A stretch of DNA of 64,000 bases from Trebonia sp963767685 (GCA_963767685.1 CAVYEZ010000005.1:620001-684000), one strand, 5' to 3'; counted from the stretch's first letter, positions 51,407-60,639 are shown. The notes: generated by a model from the sequence alone, not told the origin. Numbers and translations: made by a program.

Positions 51407-53008
51407 CTACTGCTGGTCGTAGAACCGGGCGTAGCGGTCGCGCAGGACATTCTTCTGGATCTTGCCGGTGGAAGTCCTGGGCAGCTCGTCGACGGCGACG
51501 ATCGCCTTCGGGACCTTGAAGCCGGCCAGCCGCTGCTTCACCCGGCTGAGCAGTTCTCCCTCGTCGACCCGGGTTCCGGGCGCGGGGACGACGATCGCGG
51601 TGACCGCCTCGGTCCAGCGCTCGTGCGGCAGGCCTATCACCACGGCTTCGGCAATGTTCTCGTCGGCGGCGTAAATGGCCTTCTCAACCTCGATCGAGGC
51701 GACGTTCTCGCCACCGGTCTTGATGACGTCCTTGCGGCGGTCGGTGAACCACAAGATGCCGTCGGCGTCGAAGTGACCGATGTCGCCGGAGTGGAACCAG
51801 CCGTGCTCGAACGCCGCGTCTGTCGCTTCCTCGTTGTCCAGGTAGCCGGTGAGGGTGTGCGGGCCTCGGTAGACGATCTCGCCGTCCTCCCCCGCGGGCA
51901 GCAGGTTCCCCTGCTCGTCCATGATCGCTGTCTGCACGTTGACCACCGGCGTCCCGACCGCGCCGGCGTGGCTGAGCTGGTGCTCCGGCCGGAACAGGGT
52001 CGAGGTCGGGCTCATCTCGGTCTGCCCGAACAGCAGGTAGAAGTCGCAGCCGAACCGCTCCAGGCAGCGGCGCAGCTGAGCTTCCGGCATGGTCGCCATC
52101 GCGTACATGGCACGGCGCAGGCTGGACAGGTCGCGGCGGTCGATGTCGGGGTGGTCGAGCATCGCCCGGAACATCATCGGGAGCCCGAAGATCTGGGTGA
52201 TCCGCTCCGCCTCAATCAGCGCGAGCAGCCGCCCCGCGTCGAAGCCCCGCTCGATGAACAGCGCGGCGCCGACCATGATCGCAGCTGTGCAGTGACAGTT
52301 GAGCTGCGCGGTGTGGAACATCGGCATCATCGCGGCGAACCGGTCGGTCTCGTTGAACCGGGCCTCCACCGCCACCGACAGGGACTCCAGGTAGATGGAG
52401 GTGTGGTTGCCGACGACGCCCTTGGGGAATGAGGTCGTGCCGCTGGTATAGAGGTAACTGAGCGGGTCCCGGTCACCGACGAGGCACTCGGGCTCCGCGT
52501 CGGTGTCGGCGAGGAGGGCCGCGAAGGTGACCGACCCCTCGATATCAACAGGACGAGTGCCGGTGTCCCCCTCGGTCCCCGGTGCCACGATGACCTCGTT
52601 CATGCCCTCCTGCTTGCCGATTACCTCGGCGAAGGCCGGGACCAGCTGGCTTTCGATCACGATGCCGCGGGAACGGCTGTGCCCGAGGACGTAGCTGACC
52701 TCGCCGGGCCGCCAGCCCAGGTTGACCGGCACGCAGACCACGCCGAGCTTGGCGCAGGCGTAGTAAGTGACGAGGAACTCGACGCTGTTGCCGGAGGCGA
52801 GGGCGAGCGCGTCGCCGCGCCGGTACCCGCGGCCGGTCAGCCCGGCCGCGAAGCGGTTGACCAGGCGGTTGAACTCACGGTAGGTGACCCGGCGGGTTCC
52901 GTCGGCCAGCGCCAGCGCATCCGGGTAGCGGGCCGCCGTCCTGGTCAGGCTGTCGCCGACGTTGACGCGCTGAATGACGTTGCGGTGAATTTCAGTCGGT
53001 GACGGCAT
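51407..53008 (-). CDS. Second AMP-dependent acyl-CoA synthetase of the cluster
   Basis: 533 residues: P-loop YLYTSGTTSFPKGVVGNHTS, FGQTEMSPTSTLF, GWFHSGDIGHFDADGILWFT, DRRKDVIKTGGENV and catalytic Lys in STGKIQKNVLRD. ATG 53008 has AGGAGG 6 nt upstream. The promoter region holds an operator-like site resembling the one in front of the carboxylase operon, so it should belong to the same regulon. Two ligases suggest two entry substrates or an entry and a salvage enzyme. Confidence 0.93.
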   Translation of the reverse strand: MPSPTEIHRNVIQRVNVGDSLTRTAARYPDALALADGTRRVTYREFNRLVNRFAAGLTGRGYRRGDALALASGNSVEFLVTYYACAKLGVVCVPVNLGWRPGEVSYVLGHSRSRGIVIESQLVPAFAEVIGKQEGMNEVIVAPGTEGDTGTRPVDIEGSVTFAALLADTDAEPECLVGDRDPLSYLYTSGTTSFPKGVVGNHTSIYLESLSVAVEARFNETDRFAAMMPMFHTAQLNCHCTAAIMVGAALFIERGFDAGRLLALIEAERITQIFGLPMMFRAMLDHPDIDRRDLSSLRRAMYAMATMPEAQLRRCLERFGCDFYLLFGQTEMSPTSTLFRPEHQLSHAGAVGTPVVNVQTAIMDEQGNLLPAGEDGEIVYRGPHTLTGYLDNEEATDAAFEHGWFHSGDIGHFDADGILWFTDRRKDVIKTGGENVASIEVEKAIYAADENIAEAVVIGLPHERWTEAVTAIVVPAPGTRVDEGELLSRVKQRLAGFKVPKAIVAVDELPRTSTGKIQKNVLRDRYARFYDQQ

Positions 53009-53073
53009 CGTCAGCCTCCTCAAGCGGGACGCCCTGGGCCGTGGAAGCCGAATCGCGTCGACCGTCACCATGC

Positions 53074-53093
53074 TAGTGAATGGTGGTTAACTT
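53074..53093. promoter_or_regulatory. Operator-like site upstream of the second ligase
   Basis: TAGTGAATGGTGGTTAACTT. It shares TAGTGAAT-x-G-x3-TTAACT with the reverse complement of the site at 40820-40839. It overlaps a 13-bp palindrome GGTTAACTTAACC at 53085-53097. Confidence 0.5.
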
Positions 53094-53097
53094 AACC

Positions 53098-53330
53098 AAG
53101 GAGTGGCTGAGATTCACAGGCGCCAAATGACGGTGGCCCTGGCAGTTCGGGCGGATGTTCTTCGGCGGCCTGCAACTGATCCCACCGGGATAGACCTTCG
53201 TCTCTGAATGGCGACCTCGGCGGCGAATTCGCGGTGATGCGGGATCTCGAAGAGGCGCTATCACTTACCGCATGTGGACATTTGCCAATACATGTCGATA
53301 AAGGGCATGTCGTGTGACTATTTTAAAGGC
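53098..53330. other. Intergenic promoter region of the sigma factor gene
   Basis: No gene recognised. CATGT occurs three times between 53271 and 53312 (including the palindrome ACATGT near 53287), a possible binding site for the downstream sigma factor's own control. An in-frame ATG at 53274 could extend the sigma factor by 19 unlikely residues. Confidence 0.35.
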
Positions 53331-54566
53331 ATGCACGATAGGGAGGTCGTCTCGGTCATCGTGGCGGGTGACCCCGCGGGGCTCGCTGCGGCGTACGACC
53401 GGTACGCGGCGCCGTTGTACAGCTTCTGCATCACGATGCTGCGCGAGCCGGCCGACGCCGCTGATGTGGTGCAGGATACCTTTGTCATCGCGGCGGCCAA
53501 CGTGTCCAGGCTGCGTGACCCGGCGCTGCTGCGGCCGTGGCTGTACGCGGTGGCGCGCAACGAGTGCCGGCAGCGGTTGCGGCGCGGCAGGCAATGGGTG
53601 CCCTTCGATGCGGCCGAGGACGTGGCCGACGACACGGTGGACGTGGCGGCGGGCCAGGACCGGGCGGACGTGCGCGCCCAGGTGCGCGATGCCATCGACG
53701 GCCTTCGGCCCGGCGACCGCGAGGTGCTCGAACTGCGCCTCCGTCATGACCTGAGCAGCGGCGAGATCGCCGAGGTGCTAGGGATTTCCCCCGGCCACGC
53801 AAGCGCGCTGCTGTCACGCGCCCAGGACCGGCTGGAGACCTCGCTATCGGCGCTGGTCCTGGCCCGCGTCGGCCGCCGGGACTGCGCGGCGCTTGACGCG
53901 CTGCTCGAAGGCTGGGACGGCCGGCTCACCGTCCTGCTGCGCAAGCGCCTTAACCGGCACGCCAGGGCGTGCCGCGTCTGTTCCGGGCGGCAGCGCCAGG
54001 AAATGGTGCCCTCGGCGTTCCTCGGCATCGCGGTCGCCGCCGCACTGCCGTACGGCTTCCGGCACCAGGTGCTTCGGGCGGCTTTGGGGGCCTCGCCCGC
54101 GTCGGCGGCGCACGGCGCGGCCTCGGCGGCGTGGACGTTCGGGAGCAGCGGGTTCCCCGTGCCGCTAGCCCCGCCAAAGGCGTGGTGGCAGACCCGGCTA
54201 GCGCACGCGGGCGCGGCAACCGGGACGGCGGCGGCCGTCGCGTCCGCTGTCGCCGTGGTAGCCCTGCCCCCGCACCATGACACGCCGCCGCCGGCCGGCC
54301 CCGCGGTCGTGGCCACGCCCAAGGCCGCGGCCAGCAGCCCGGCGCCCAGTCCAGGTAACTTCCCGGGGGTGACCGCCAGCACGGCAGCGGTGCCCACCAC
54401 GCCAAGCGCGGGAGGAACGACAGCGAGCGCTCTCTCCCGGACCTCCGCGGCCCCGTCCGTGTCGGCGTCCGCCGCCGCATCGCCCTCCGCGCTGGCCAGC
54501 ACGTCGGCGGCGGCCAGGCACGCTGAGCGTGACCCCACAGACGGTAGACCTGGTGCCGCCCGCTAG
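53331..54566 (+). CDS. ECF-type sigma factor with fused zinc-binding anti-sigma-like domain and membrane helix
   Basis: 411 residues as the frame stands. Sigma-70 region 2 (YSFCITMLREPADAADVVQD; LRPWLYAVARNECRQRLRR) and region 4 (GLRPGDREVLELRLRHDLSS; ISPGHASALLSRAQDRL) are followed by His210-x3-Cys214-x2-Cys217 (RHARACRVCSG), the ZAS/zf-HC2 motif of anti-sigma factors. Then come one membrane helix (about 291-312) and an Ala/Ser/Pro-rich linker. Such a protein could hold its own sigma part at the membrane. One base change near 54519 would join it to the Ig-like domain encoded just downstream, so the natural protein was probably about 480 residues. Start at 53331 (AAAGG upstream). Confidence 0.82.
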   Translation: MHDREVVSVIVAGDPAGLAAAYDRYAAPLYSFCITMLREPADAADVVQDTFVIAAANVSRLRDPALLRPWLYAVARNECRQRLRRGRQWVPFDAAEDVADDTVDVAAGQDRADVRAQVRDAIDGLRPGDREVLELRLRHDLSSGEIAEVLGISPGHASALLSRAQDRLETSLSALVLARVGRRDCAALDALLEGWDGRLTVLLRKRLNRHARACRVCSGRQRQEMVPSAFLGIAVAAALPYGFRHQVLRAALGASPASAAHGAASAAWTFGSSGFPVPLAPPKAWWQTRLAHAGAATGTAAAVASAVAVVALPPHHDTPPPAGPAVVATPKAAASSPAPSPGNFPGVTASTAAVPTTPSAGGTTASALSRTSAAPSVSASAAASPSALASTSAAARHAERDPTDGRPGAAR

Positions 54567-54783
54567 CGGGACCATCACGCTCGCCGCCTCCGGCGGCCCC
54601 GTCGCCTGGTCCGTCTCGGAGCCGCCCGGCCTGGAGAAGAAGGTGGTCGTCTCTCCCATGTCCGGCACCCTGGCGGCCGGCGGGAGCGCAACGGTCACCG
54701 TCACCATGGCCGGCAAGGGCAAGCCCACCGTCCACTTGGTATTCTCCCCGGGCGGCACCGAAGTAACGGTGGACGTTCAGTAA
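54520..54783 (+). pseudogene. Out-of-frame C-terminal Ig/BACON-like domain of the sigma factor
   Basis: In the +1 frame relative to the sigma factor, TLSVTPQTVDLVPPASGTIT, GGPVAWSVSEPPGLEKKVVV and SATVTVTMAGKGKPTVHLVF form a BACON/Ig-like beta-sandwich ending at 54781. It has no ribosome-binding site of its own and its first residues continue the sigma linker, so it is best read as the detached extracytoplasmic end of that protein. Alternatively it could begin at an internal GTG near 54529. Confidence 0.6.
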
Positions 54784-54794
54784 GGCTGATCCAC

Positions 54795-55028
54795 GGGCCT
54801 GCCGCAGGTGATACGGAGGCCCCGCCGTGACGGTCCCCGCCAGATCAGGCACGCCTACCGCGTATCCGTCCCCGGCCAGGTTCTTGGCGACACGTCCCCA
54901 AGTCCCGCAGCCAACCAGCGGACTGTGAACCAGCACCAGCCGAGCCTGCATGCCTTATTCGAACCATCACCGCAGCCGACCGGCCGCCGCCGGGCCACAA
55001 CTCTGCATCGGCCTCGATCCACGGCTCG
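54795..55028 (-). pseudogene. Partial duplicate of the alpha/beta hydrolase 5' region (duplication copy 2)
   Basis: Minus strand from ATG 54951: LVLVHSPLVGCGTWGRVAKN, AVGVPDLAGTVTAGPPYHLR, then homology ends at 54795 just downstream of the sigma factor's Ig-like domain. It is about 90% identical by eye to 38633-38867, including 77 bp upstream of the start. Lacking nucleophile and His, it is a dead copy. Confidence 0.75.
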
Positions 55029-55154
55029 AGCACTAGGGAGCGCTTCAGGAGTGCCCGGAAGGCTGCACGGATGCGTCTCGGTCCACCGTCCAGGCCTGAC
55101 ATCAGGCGGCACAGAGCCTCCCCAACTATTCTTAAGGTCGAAGGAGCCCTCTTC

Positions 55155-55667
55155 ATGAGCCACAGAACGCTACTGATGATCGACGTTCAGCGAAACATGC
55201 TGCTGCCGCCTCAGCCGGTCCCCGACGCACCGGCCGTCGGTTCCAAAATCGCCCGGATCCTGGAACAGGCGCGAAGCTCCGGTGCGATGGTTGTCCACGT
55301 GCGCAACAACGGCGGCAAGGACGACCCCGACGCGCCCGGGACCACGGGCTGGGAACTGGTCCACGATGCTGCCGAGAGCGAAGCGGTCATCGACAAGCGC
55401 ACGCCCAACAGCTTCGCCGGCACCGAGCTCGGCAGTCTTCTCGCGGACGCTCGCGACCTCGTCATCGTCGGCATGCAGAGCGAGTACTGCGTCCGCGAGA
55501 CGTCACTTGCCGCCCTCCAACAAGACTTCACTGTCCTGCTCCCGCGAGGAGCCCACGCAACGTACGGCAATAGGCAGCGCAGCGCGGCGCAGATAGCCAC
55601 AGCCGTCGAGGACGAACTTGTACAGGCAGGAGCACGGATCCTCGACGCCGACGATGTCACCTTCTAA
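55155..55667 (+). CDS. Isochorismatase-like cysteine hydrolase
   Basis: 170 residues with the full catalytic triad of the isochorismatase-like family: Asp10 (LLMIDVQRN), Lys81 (DKRTPNSFAGTEL) and Cys112 (GMQSEYCVRET). Such enzymes cleave amides or vinyl ethers (nicotinamide, ureas, isochorismate, N-carbamoyl compounds). AAGGAG at 55141-55146 precedes the ATG. No pathway partner is adjacent; it lies in the accessory region before the NACHT gene. Confidence 0.9.
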   Translation: MSHRTLLMIDVQRNMLLPPQPVPDAPAVGSKIARILEQARSSGAMVVHVRNNGGKDDPDAPGTTGWELVHDAAESEAVIDKRTPNSFAGTELGSLLADARDLVIVGMQSEYCVRETSLAALQQDFTVLLPRGAHATYGNRQRSAAQIATAVEDELVQAGARILDADDVTF

Positions 55668-55713
55668 GCGATCAGCTCGCGGGCAACCGCGTCGCAGCCC
55701 CCGAAAGAAACCC

Positions 55714-55781
55714 AGGGCGTGTCGCGCATCAAGCGAAGCCGGAGCGTCGTGCTTCAAGTGAAGCCAGGCAGGCCAGCGGCC
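55714..55781 (+). repeat. Dispersed intergenic element, copy 2
   Basis: AGGGCGTGTCGCGCATCAA is identical to the start of the element at 32792, followed by the same pair of tcaa(g/a)(c/t)g(g/a)agcc sub-repeats and GCCAGG(c/t)AGG. Confidence 0.55.
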
Positions 55782-55825
55782 GTGGACCGCTGCCTTCAGT
55801 TGCGCCCGGCCGCTACTGTTCTCCC

Positions 55826-56413
55826 GTGGACAGCGGTGATGCCAAGCGCCTGGGCGAGGAGGCCGCCCGCCGGCTGGCCCGGGCAGGCCAGTGCGACATC
55901 GGGCCGGGTCTCACCGATGCCGAGTTCGCCCGGATCGAGGCAGCCTACGAGTTCGAGTTCGCCGCTGACCACCGCGCCTTCCTTGCCGCGGGACTCCCGC
56001 TCAGCAGCCCGGCGCCAGGGCGGCGCAACCCGTGGCCCGACTGGCGCGACGCAGAGCCCGGTGACCTCCGCGAGCGACTCGGCTGGCCCGTCGAGGGAGC
56101 GCTCTTCGACGTCGAGCACAACGCCCTGTGGCATCCCTCCTGGGGCCAGCGGCCGGCCGGCACCAGCGAGGCACTCACGACAGCACGCCAGCACCTCAGC
56201 CGGGCACCCAAGATGATCCCCGTCTGCTCGCACCGCTACCTGCCGGCCGGACGGGGCACCTACGGGCACCCGGTGCTGTCGATCTACCAGACCGATATCA
56301 TCGTCTACGGCACCGACCTCGCCGACTACATCAACCAGGAACTCGGCCGGCACTCCATCAGCCCAGACTGGACGCCGCCGCCGATGGTGCCGTTCTGGAG
56401 CGACTTCCTCTGA
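55826..56413 (+). CDS. SMI1/KNR4-like protein
   Basis: 195 residues from GTG 55826. LTDAEFARIEAAYEFEFAAD followed by HRAFLAAGLPLSSPAPG matches the N-terminal motif of SMI1/KNR4 (SUKH) proteins, and DIIVYGTDLADYINQEL fits the C-terminal strands and helix. SUKH proteins are common immunity proteins for contact-dependent toxins, but many stand-alone actinobacterial copies have no known role. It lies 163 nt upstream of the NACHT gene on the same strand; any functional link is inference. Confidence 0.7.
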   Translation: MDSGDAKRLGEEAARRLARAGQCDIGPGLTDAEFARIEAAYEFEFAADHRAFLAAGLPLSSPAPGRRNPWPDWRDAEPGDLRERLGWPVEGALFDVEHNALWHPSWGQRPAGTSEALTTARQHLSRAPKMIPVCSHRYLPAGRGTYGHPVLSIYQTDIIVYGTDLADYINQELGRHSISPDWTPPPMVPFWSDFL

Positions 56414-56576
56414 CCCGGGACCGGTGGCTTGCCTGTAATCATCTCCGGGGAGGGAGCCTGTGCGGTGGTGTTGGCGGGGTAGTCTCAGCGCAGGCGCTGG
56501 CGCGGGGCATCTGCCCGGTTAGTCGCGTCCGCTGGATTCTGTCAGGGCTTCTCTGTCCCATGTGGGAGCCGACTGG

Positions 56577-59500
56577 GTGGCTCGAATCTATGTTTCGTCG
56601 ACGTCTGCGGACCTTCCCGACCACCGCAAGGAGGTCAGCCAGGCTATACGCCGCCTCGGTCATGAGGACGTCGCGATGGAGTACTACGTCGCCGAGGACG
56701 CACGTCCGGTCGAGCGGTGCATGAGCGATGTCGGGTCGTGTGACGTCTACGTCGGGATATTCGCGTGGCGCTTCGGCCACATCCCTGCGGAACACAACCC
56801 GGATGGCCGATCCATTACCGAGCTTGAGTACCGTCGTGCCTTGGCTGACGGCAAGGAATGCCTGATCTTCCTGCTCGGTGAAGACGCCGCCTGGCCCCGC
56901 AGTAAGCAGGACAAGGATCTGTCCCGCATCGAGGTGCTGCGCGCGGAACTCGCGGGCGGCCGGCATATCGTGAACTTCTTCTCCACGGTCGATGAGCTGG
57001 CGCGCAAGGTCAGCGAGGCAGTCGGCGCGTGGGAAAAGCGCAACGACATAGTGGTCGACCGTGAGCCCCCCGGCTGGCTGGCCTACCGAGAGGCGGTTCT
57101 TGACCGGCACCAGTGGGTCCGCCTCCAGGTCATCGTCGGTGCGAGCCGTCGGCGCGACCCGCTGCGGATCCCGCTAACCGAGGTCTTTGAACCTCAGTTC
57201 GTGATACAGGGTGTCTCTGGCACCGACGTGCCGGACGAGGTCCGCCAATACCAGCGGGAGATCTACGGAGCCCGCGCGGCTGTGCCGGACCCAGCAAGCT
57301 CCGCGGAAAGTGCACGAGGCGAAGACAGGCGCCCGACAGTTGAGGCAGCGGTGGACAGAGAGCTTCCGCGACGGAACCGGACGACGCGGGCGGTGGTGAG
57401 CGCTGGTGGCGACAGGAGGGCGGGGGGCGACACAGACCCGCTTGTCGGCCAGTTGTTTGCCGGCAGTCCAGAGCAGGTACTCAGTGTCCTTGGCCGGGAG
57501 CGGACTCAGGTATTCCTCGGCGGCCCCGGGGCGGGGAAGTCAAGCCTGGTGCAGTACGCGATGCTCCGGCTCTGCGGGGGCGCGGCAGTCGGCGCCGATG
57601 CGGTGCCTCAGCACCTGGCGGGGCACCCTATTCCGTTCCTCGTCGAGTTGCGCGCCTATGTGCTGGACAATCATCCGGATTTCGTTAGTCACATCGTGAG
57701 CCGCTCGAAGGACGTCTACGGGGCGGAACTTGACCCGGAAAGTGTGAACGGGGCCCTGGAAGGGGACGGTAAGGCGGTCGTTTTCTTCGACGGCCTTGAC
57801 GAAGTCTTCGATCCGCATGATCGGCGACGGGTCATCGACCAATTCCGGGCGTTCGCACGACAGTACCCGGGCTGCCGGATTGTCGTCACCTCCCGTATCG
57901 CCGGGTACGACCCGACCAGTCTCGATCTGGCAAGGTTCGCCCACTACATGGTGATGCCGCTGACGGTTGCCCACATCAGGGACTTCGCTGGCCGCTGGTA
58001 CCAGCACTACAGCCTGGAAGGAACTGGGCGTACGGCCGAGGGACTGGTACGGCGGATTATCGAGTCCCCGCGGCTACTCGACCTGGCGGGCAACCCGCTG
58101 CTGCTGACGATGATGGCGGTCATCTACAAGAACCGTGACTTGCCCACTGAACGGTATCGGCTGTACCAGCGCTGCGCGGAGACGCTTCTCGAGGACTGGG
58201 ACCTGGCGGGCAAGGGCATCGAGACCGAGGACTTCAAGCTCGCGGTGGAGATCAGGACCGAGCAAAAGTCCCAGATGCTTCAGCAGATCGCCCGGTACAT
58301 GCTGGAACACGCTCACCTCGGCGGCACAAATTCCGGCAGCGAACTCAACGCGATTGCCTACGGCCCGTTGCAGGACATCTTGGTCGGCTACCTGTCGGCC
58401 AAGTACCAGCGCGCCGAGGGGGAGGCCGCCGCCATCGCCGTCTCCATTCTGCAGCACTTGATGGAACGCACGTACGTCCTCGCTGGCGTCGGCGAGCGTA
58501 TTTTCGGCTTCGTTCACCGCACGTTCATGGAGTACTTCGCCGCGTGCGACTGCCTGCGCGAGTTCAACAACAAAGGCGCGGATTTCGACTGGCTGAACAG
58601 GGAGATCTTCGGCGCGCACTGGCAGGATCCAGCATGGGAAGAGGTCCTCCCCCTGCTGATCGCGATGCTCCACGGCCAGGGCACCCCGATCAGCGGGGCG
58701 ATCGAGCACGTCTGGGGAAGCTCGTCCGGCACTTCTCCCCATCGGGTGGCCGCCGCGGCGCGGCTACTTGGAGAGGCCGGCATTCCACAGGATCAAGCTC
58801 AGGGAGAACGTCTCCTTGTCGAACTTGCGCGGGCGGTCGAACGCTACCCGATAACGAGTGGCGAAGGCCCTGATGAGTTCATGGTGAAGGCACTGGGGGC
58901 TTTCGCTGACTTGGCCAGCGTGGTGACCGCACCCGAGGATGTCCGCCGCTGCATCGTCGCCTTGAACGAATCAGGGACGGTGGCTAGCCGCTTCGCCGGC
59001 TGGCAGATGGGCTTCGCTCTCCAGACGAGAAAGGAACGCCTCAACTACGCGGTCGCCGCCCTCAAGGATGCGGAAGAGGCCGTCAGGCTCGGCGCGATCG
59101 CCGCTCTGGAACATGAATGGCCGGGCCGTACCGACCTTGGTCCGGTGCTCGCCGAGGTGGTACAAACCGACAGCGAGAGCTGGGTCAGCCTGGCCGCCCT
59201 GGCTGCCGTGCAGCGATCATGGCGCTATGAACCGGCGATCCTCGACGCTATCGGCGGGCGTGCCGGCACTGAACGCAGCTACGAAGCCGTCCGGCGCTTC
59301 ATCGAGTACCTTGCCTCAGCCTGGCCCGGGAACGCGCGGGCCTTGGAGGTACTCCTGAGTTTGGCCAGCTCCCAGGGGACATGGCCTCCGGACAAGTCGG
59401 CACTCATCGCCTCCGCCGCCGCAGCAGCGATGACCTGCAGCTGGCCTGCCCAAGACATCGCGACCGCCTTCGTCCTGAAGCGCGGCCGGTTCGCTGCTGA

Positions 59501-60635
59501 AGCGGTAGTCAGGCAAGCAGTAATCGACGCGCTGGCGACTCAGCGGCCAGGAGATGCCGGAGTTCTCGCGTTCATCAGGGAGCGAGCAGCAGACGATGCC
59601 GCTCCTTCGGTGCGCGCGGCTGCTCTCACGGCAATTGCGGTCAACTGCCAAGCTGGCCGGGAAATGACCGAGTTCGTCCTAGATCGGGCCGTCAACGATC
59701 CGTCGGCATCCGTGCGCATTGCAGTGATCTGGGCAATTGTCGGCAACTGGCCGGAGCATGGCCTGACGGTGAAGTCATTCATCAGTGACCGGGCGGTGAA
59801 TGATGCTGCGCCGTCCGTCCGCGCAGGGCTTCTTAGGCTGAGGCACGTGGCATCCGTCGAGGAGCAAGCTGATTTCTTGCGAGAGCAGGCAATTGCGGAT
59901 CCCGAGGCATCGGTGCGAACGGTCGCGCTTACGGAGTTGTCACGTATAGCTGAAATAACTAATTCTCAGGGATTCGTGACAGAACGGACGGCCAACGACG
60001 CGGACCCGGTTGTCCGCTGCGGTGTGCTGAAGGAGATCGCACCGATGGTGTCCTCTCACTTCTGGGTGACTACCCTGGTCAGGTCGCAGGCCGCCCGGGA
60101 CAGCGTGCCAGAGGTCCGTGCGATCGCACTTTCCGGACTAGCGCATCAGTGGCCGTGCCTCTCCGACGACGACCGAGCATTCGTTCGCGACCGCGTGTCC
60201 CGCGATCCGAATGCGATTGTGCGGAAGGCTGCCATCCTGGAACTTGGACAGAAGTCGCATTGGGATGTCGGCGAGGCCAGTGACCGCCTCGCCCTTATTA
60301 AGCGCCTGGCAGCCAATGACAGATCGGTGTCGGTCCGCCAGGCAGCGCTTAGCGCACTCATAGCGGCCGAACAGCGGTTGCATATTGCCGACACTCAGAA
60401 GTTCATTGAAGATCGCGTGATTAATGACCGGTCGGCAAGTGTTCGCACCGCAGCACTGCAAAGCATTATCCGAAGCCCGATTTTTCACAGGTTGGAGTAC
60501 CAAACCATTGTCCGGGATCGGACGGCCAACGAGCCCGATCAGGGCGTACAGTCCGCACTGTCAGCAGCGTTGGAGTACGGAAACAACCGCCACTCGGCAC
60601 CCGCAACGACGTGCGCCTTTCAAACTAACGAGTGA
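56577..60635 (+). CDS. DUF4062-NACHT-HEAT NLR-like protein (candidate immune sensor)
   Basis: 1352 residues. N-terminal DUF4062 (ARIYVSSTSADLPDHRKEVS; CDVYVGIFAWRFGHIP; SITELEYRRALADGKECLIF), about 1-150. A NACHT-preceding linker (LRIPLTEVFEPQFVI) is followed by the NACHT ATPase with Walker A GGPGAGKSS (315-323), Walker B AVVFFDGLDEVF (400-411) and VVTSR (436-440), then a helical arm (NPLLLTMMAVIYKNRDLPTE, FVHRTFMEYFAA). About ten HEAT repeats of 33-37 residues fill the end (59571-60600; e.g. FVLDRAVNDPSASVRIAVIW). This is the architecture of bacterial NLR-like anti-phage proteins: effector or adaptor, oligomerising ATPase, ligand-binding solenoid. GTG 56577 has GGGAG 8 nt upstream; GTG 56562 would add five residues. 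Confidence 0.92.
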   Translation: MARIYVSSTSADLPDHRKEVSQAIRRLGHEDVAMEYYVAEDARPVERCMSDVGSCDVYVGIFAWRFGHIPAEHNPDGRSITELEYRRALADGKECLIFLLGEDAAWPRSKQDKDLSRIEVLRAELAGGRHIVNFFSTVDELARKVSEAVGAWEKRNDIVVDREPPGWLAYREAVLDRHQWVRLQVIVGASRRRDPLRIPLTEVFEPQFVIQGVSGTDVPDEVRQYQREIYGARAAVPDPASSAESARGEDRRPTVEAAVDRELPRRNRTTRAVVSAGGDRRAGGDTDPLVGQLFAGSPEQVLSVLGRERTQVFLGGPGAGKSSLVQYAMLRLCGGAAVGADAVPQHLAGHPIPFLVELRAYVLDNHPDFVSHIVSRSKDVYGAELDPESVNGALEGDGKAVVFFDGLDEVFDPHDRRRVIDQFRAFARQYPGCRIVVTSRIAGYDPTSLDLARFAHYMVMPLTVAHIRDFAGRWYQHYSLEGTGRTAEGLVRRIIESPRLLDLAGNPLLLTMMAVIYKNRDLPTERYRLYQRCAETLLEDWDLAGKGIETEDFKLAVEIRTEQKSQMLQQIARYMLEHAHLGGTNSGSELNAIAYGPLQDILVGYLSAKYQRAEGEAAAIAVSILQHLMERTYVLAGVGERIFGFVHRTFMEYFAACDCLREFNNKGADFDWLNREIFGAHWQDPAWEEVLPLLIAMLHGQGTPISGAIEHVWGSSSGTSPHRVAAAARLLGEAGIPQDQAQGERLLVELARAVERYPITSGEGPDEFMVKALGAFADLASVVTAPEDVRRCIVALNESGTVASRFAGWQMGFALQTRKERLNYAVAALKDAEEAVRLGAIAALEHEWPGRTDLGPVLAEVVQTDSESWVSLAALAAVQRSWRYEPAILDAIGGRAGTERSYEAVRRFIEYLASAWPGNARALEVLLSLASSQGTWPPDKSALIASAAAAAMTCSWPAQDIATAFVLKRGRFAAEAVVRQAVIDALATQRPGDAGVLAFIRERAADDAAPSVRAAALTAIAVNCQAGREMTEFVLDRAVNDPSASVRIAVIWAIVGNWPEHGLTVKSFISDRAVNDAAPSVRAGLLRLRHVASVEEQADFLREQAIADPEASVRTVALTELSRIAEITNSQGFVTERTANDADPVVRCGVLKEIAPMVSSHFWVTTLVRSQAARDSVPEVRAIALSGLAHQWPCLSDDDRAFVRDRVSRDPNAIVRKAAILELGQKSHWDVGEASDRLALIKRLAANDRSVSVRQAALSALIAAEQRLHIADTQKFIEDRVINDRSASVRTAALQSIIRSPIFHRLEYQTIVRDRTANEPDQGVQSALSAALEYGNNRHSAPATTCAFQTNE

Positions 60636-60639
60636 TCTC

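Noticed and set aside
59571..60600. Repeat-like pattern in the NACHT gene considered as a DNA repeat array
   Set aside because: The periodicity is at protein level (HEAT motifs); the DNA copies are diverged.
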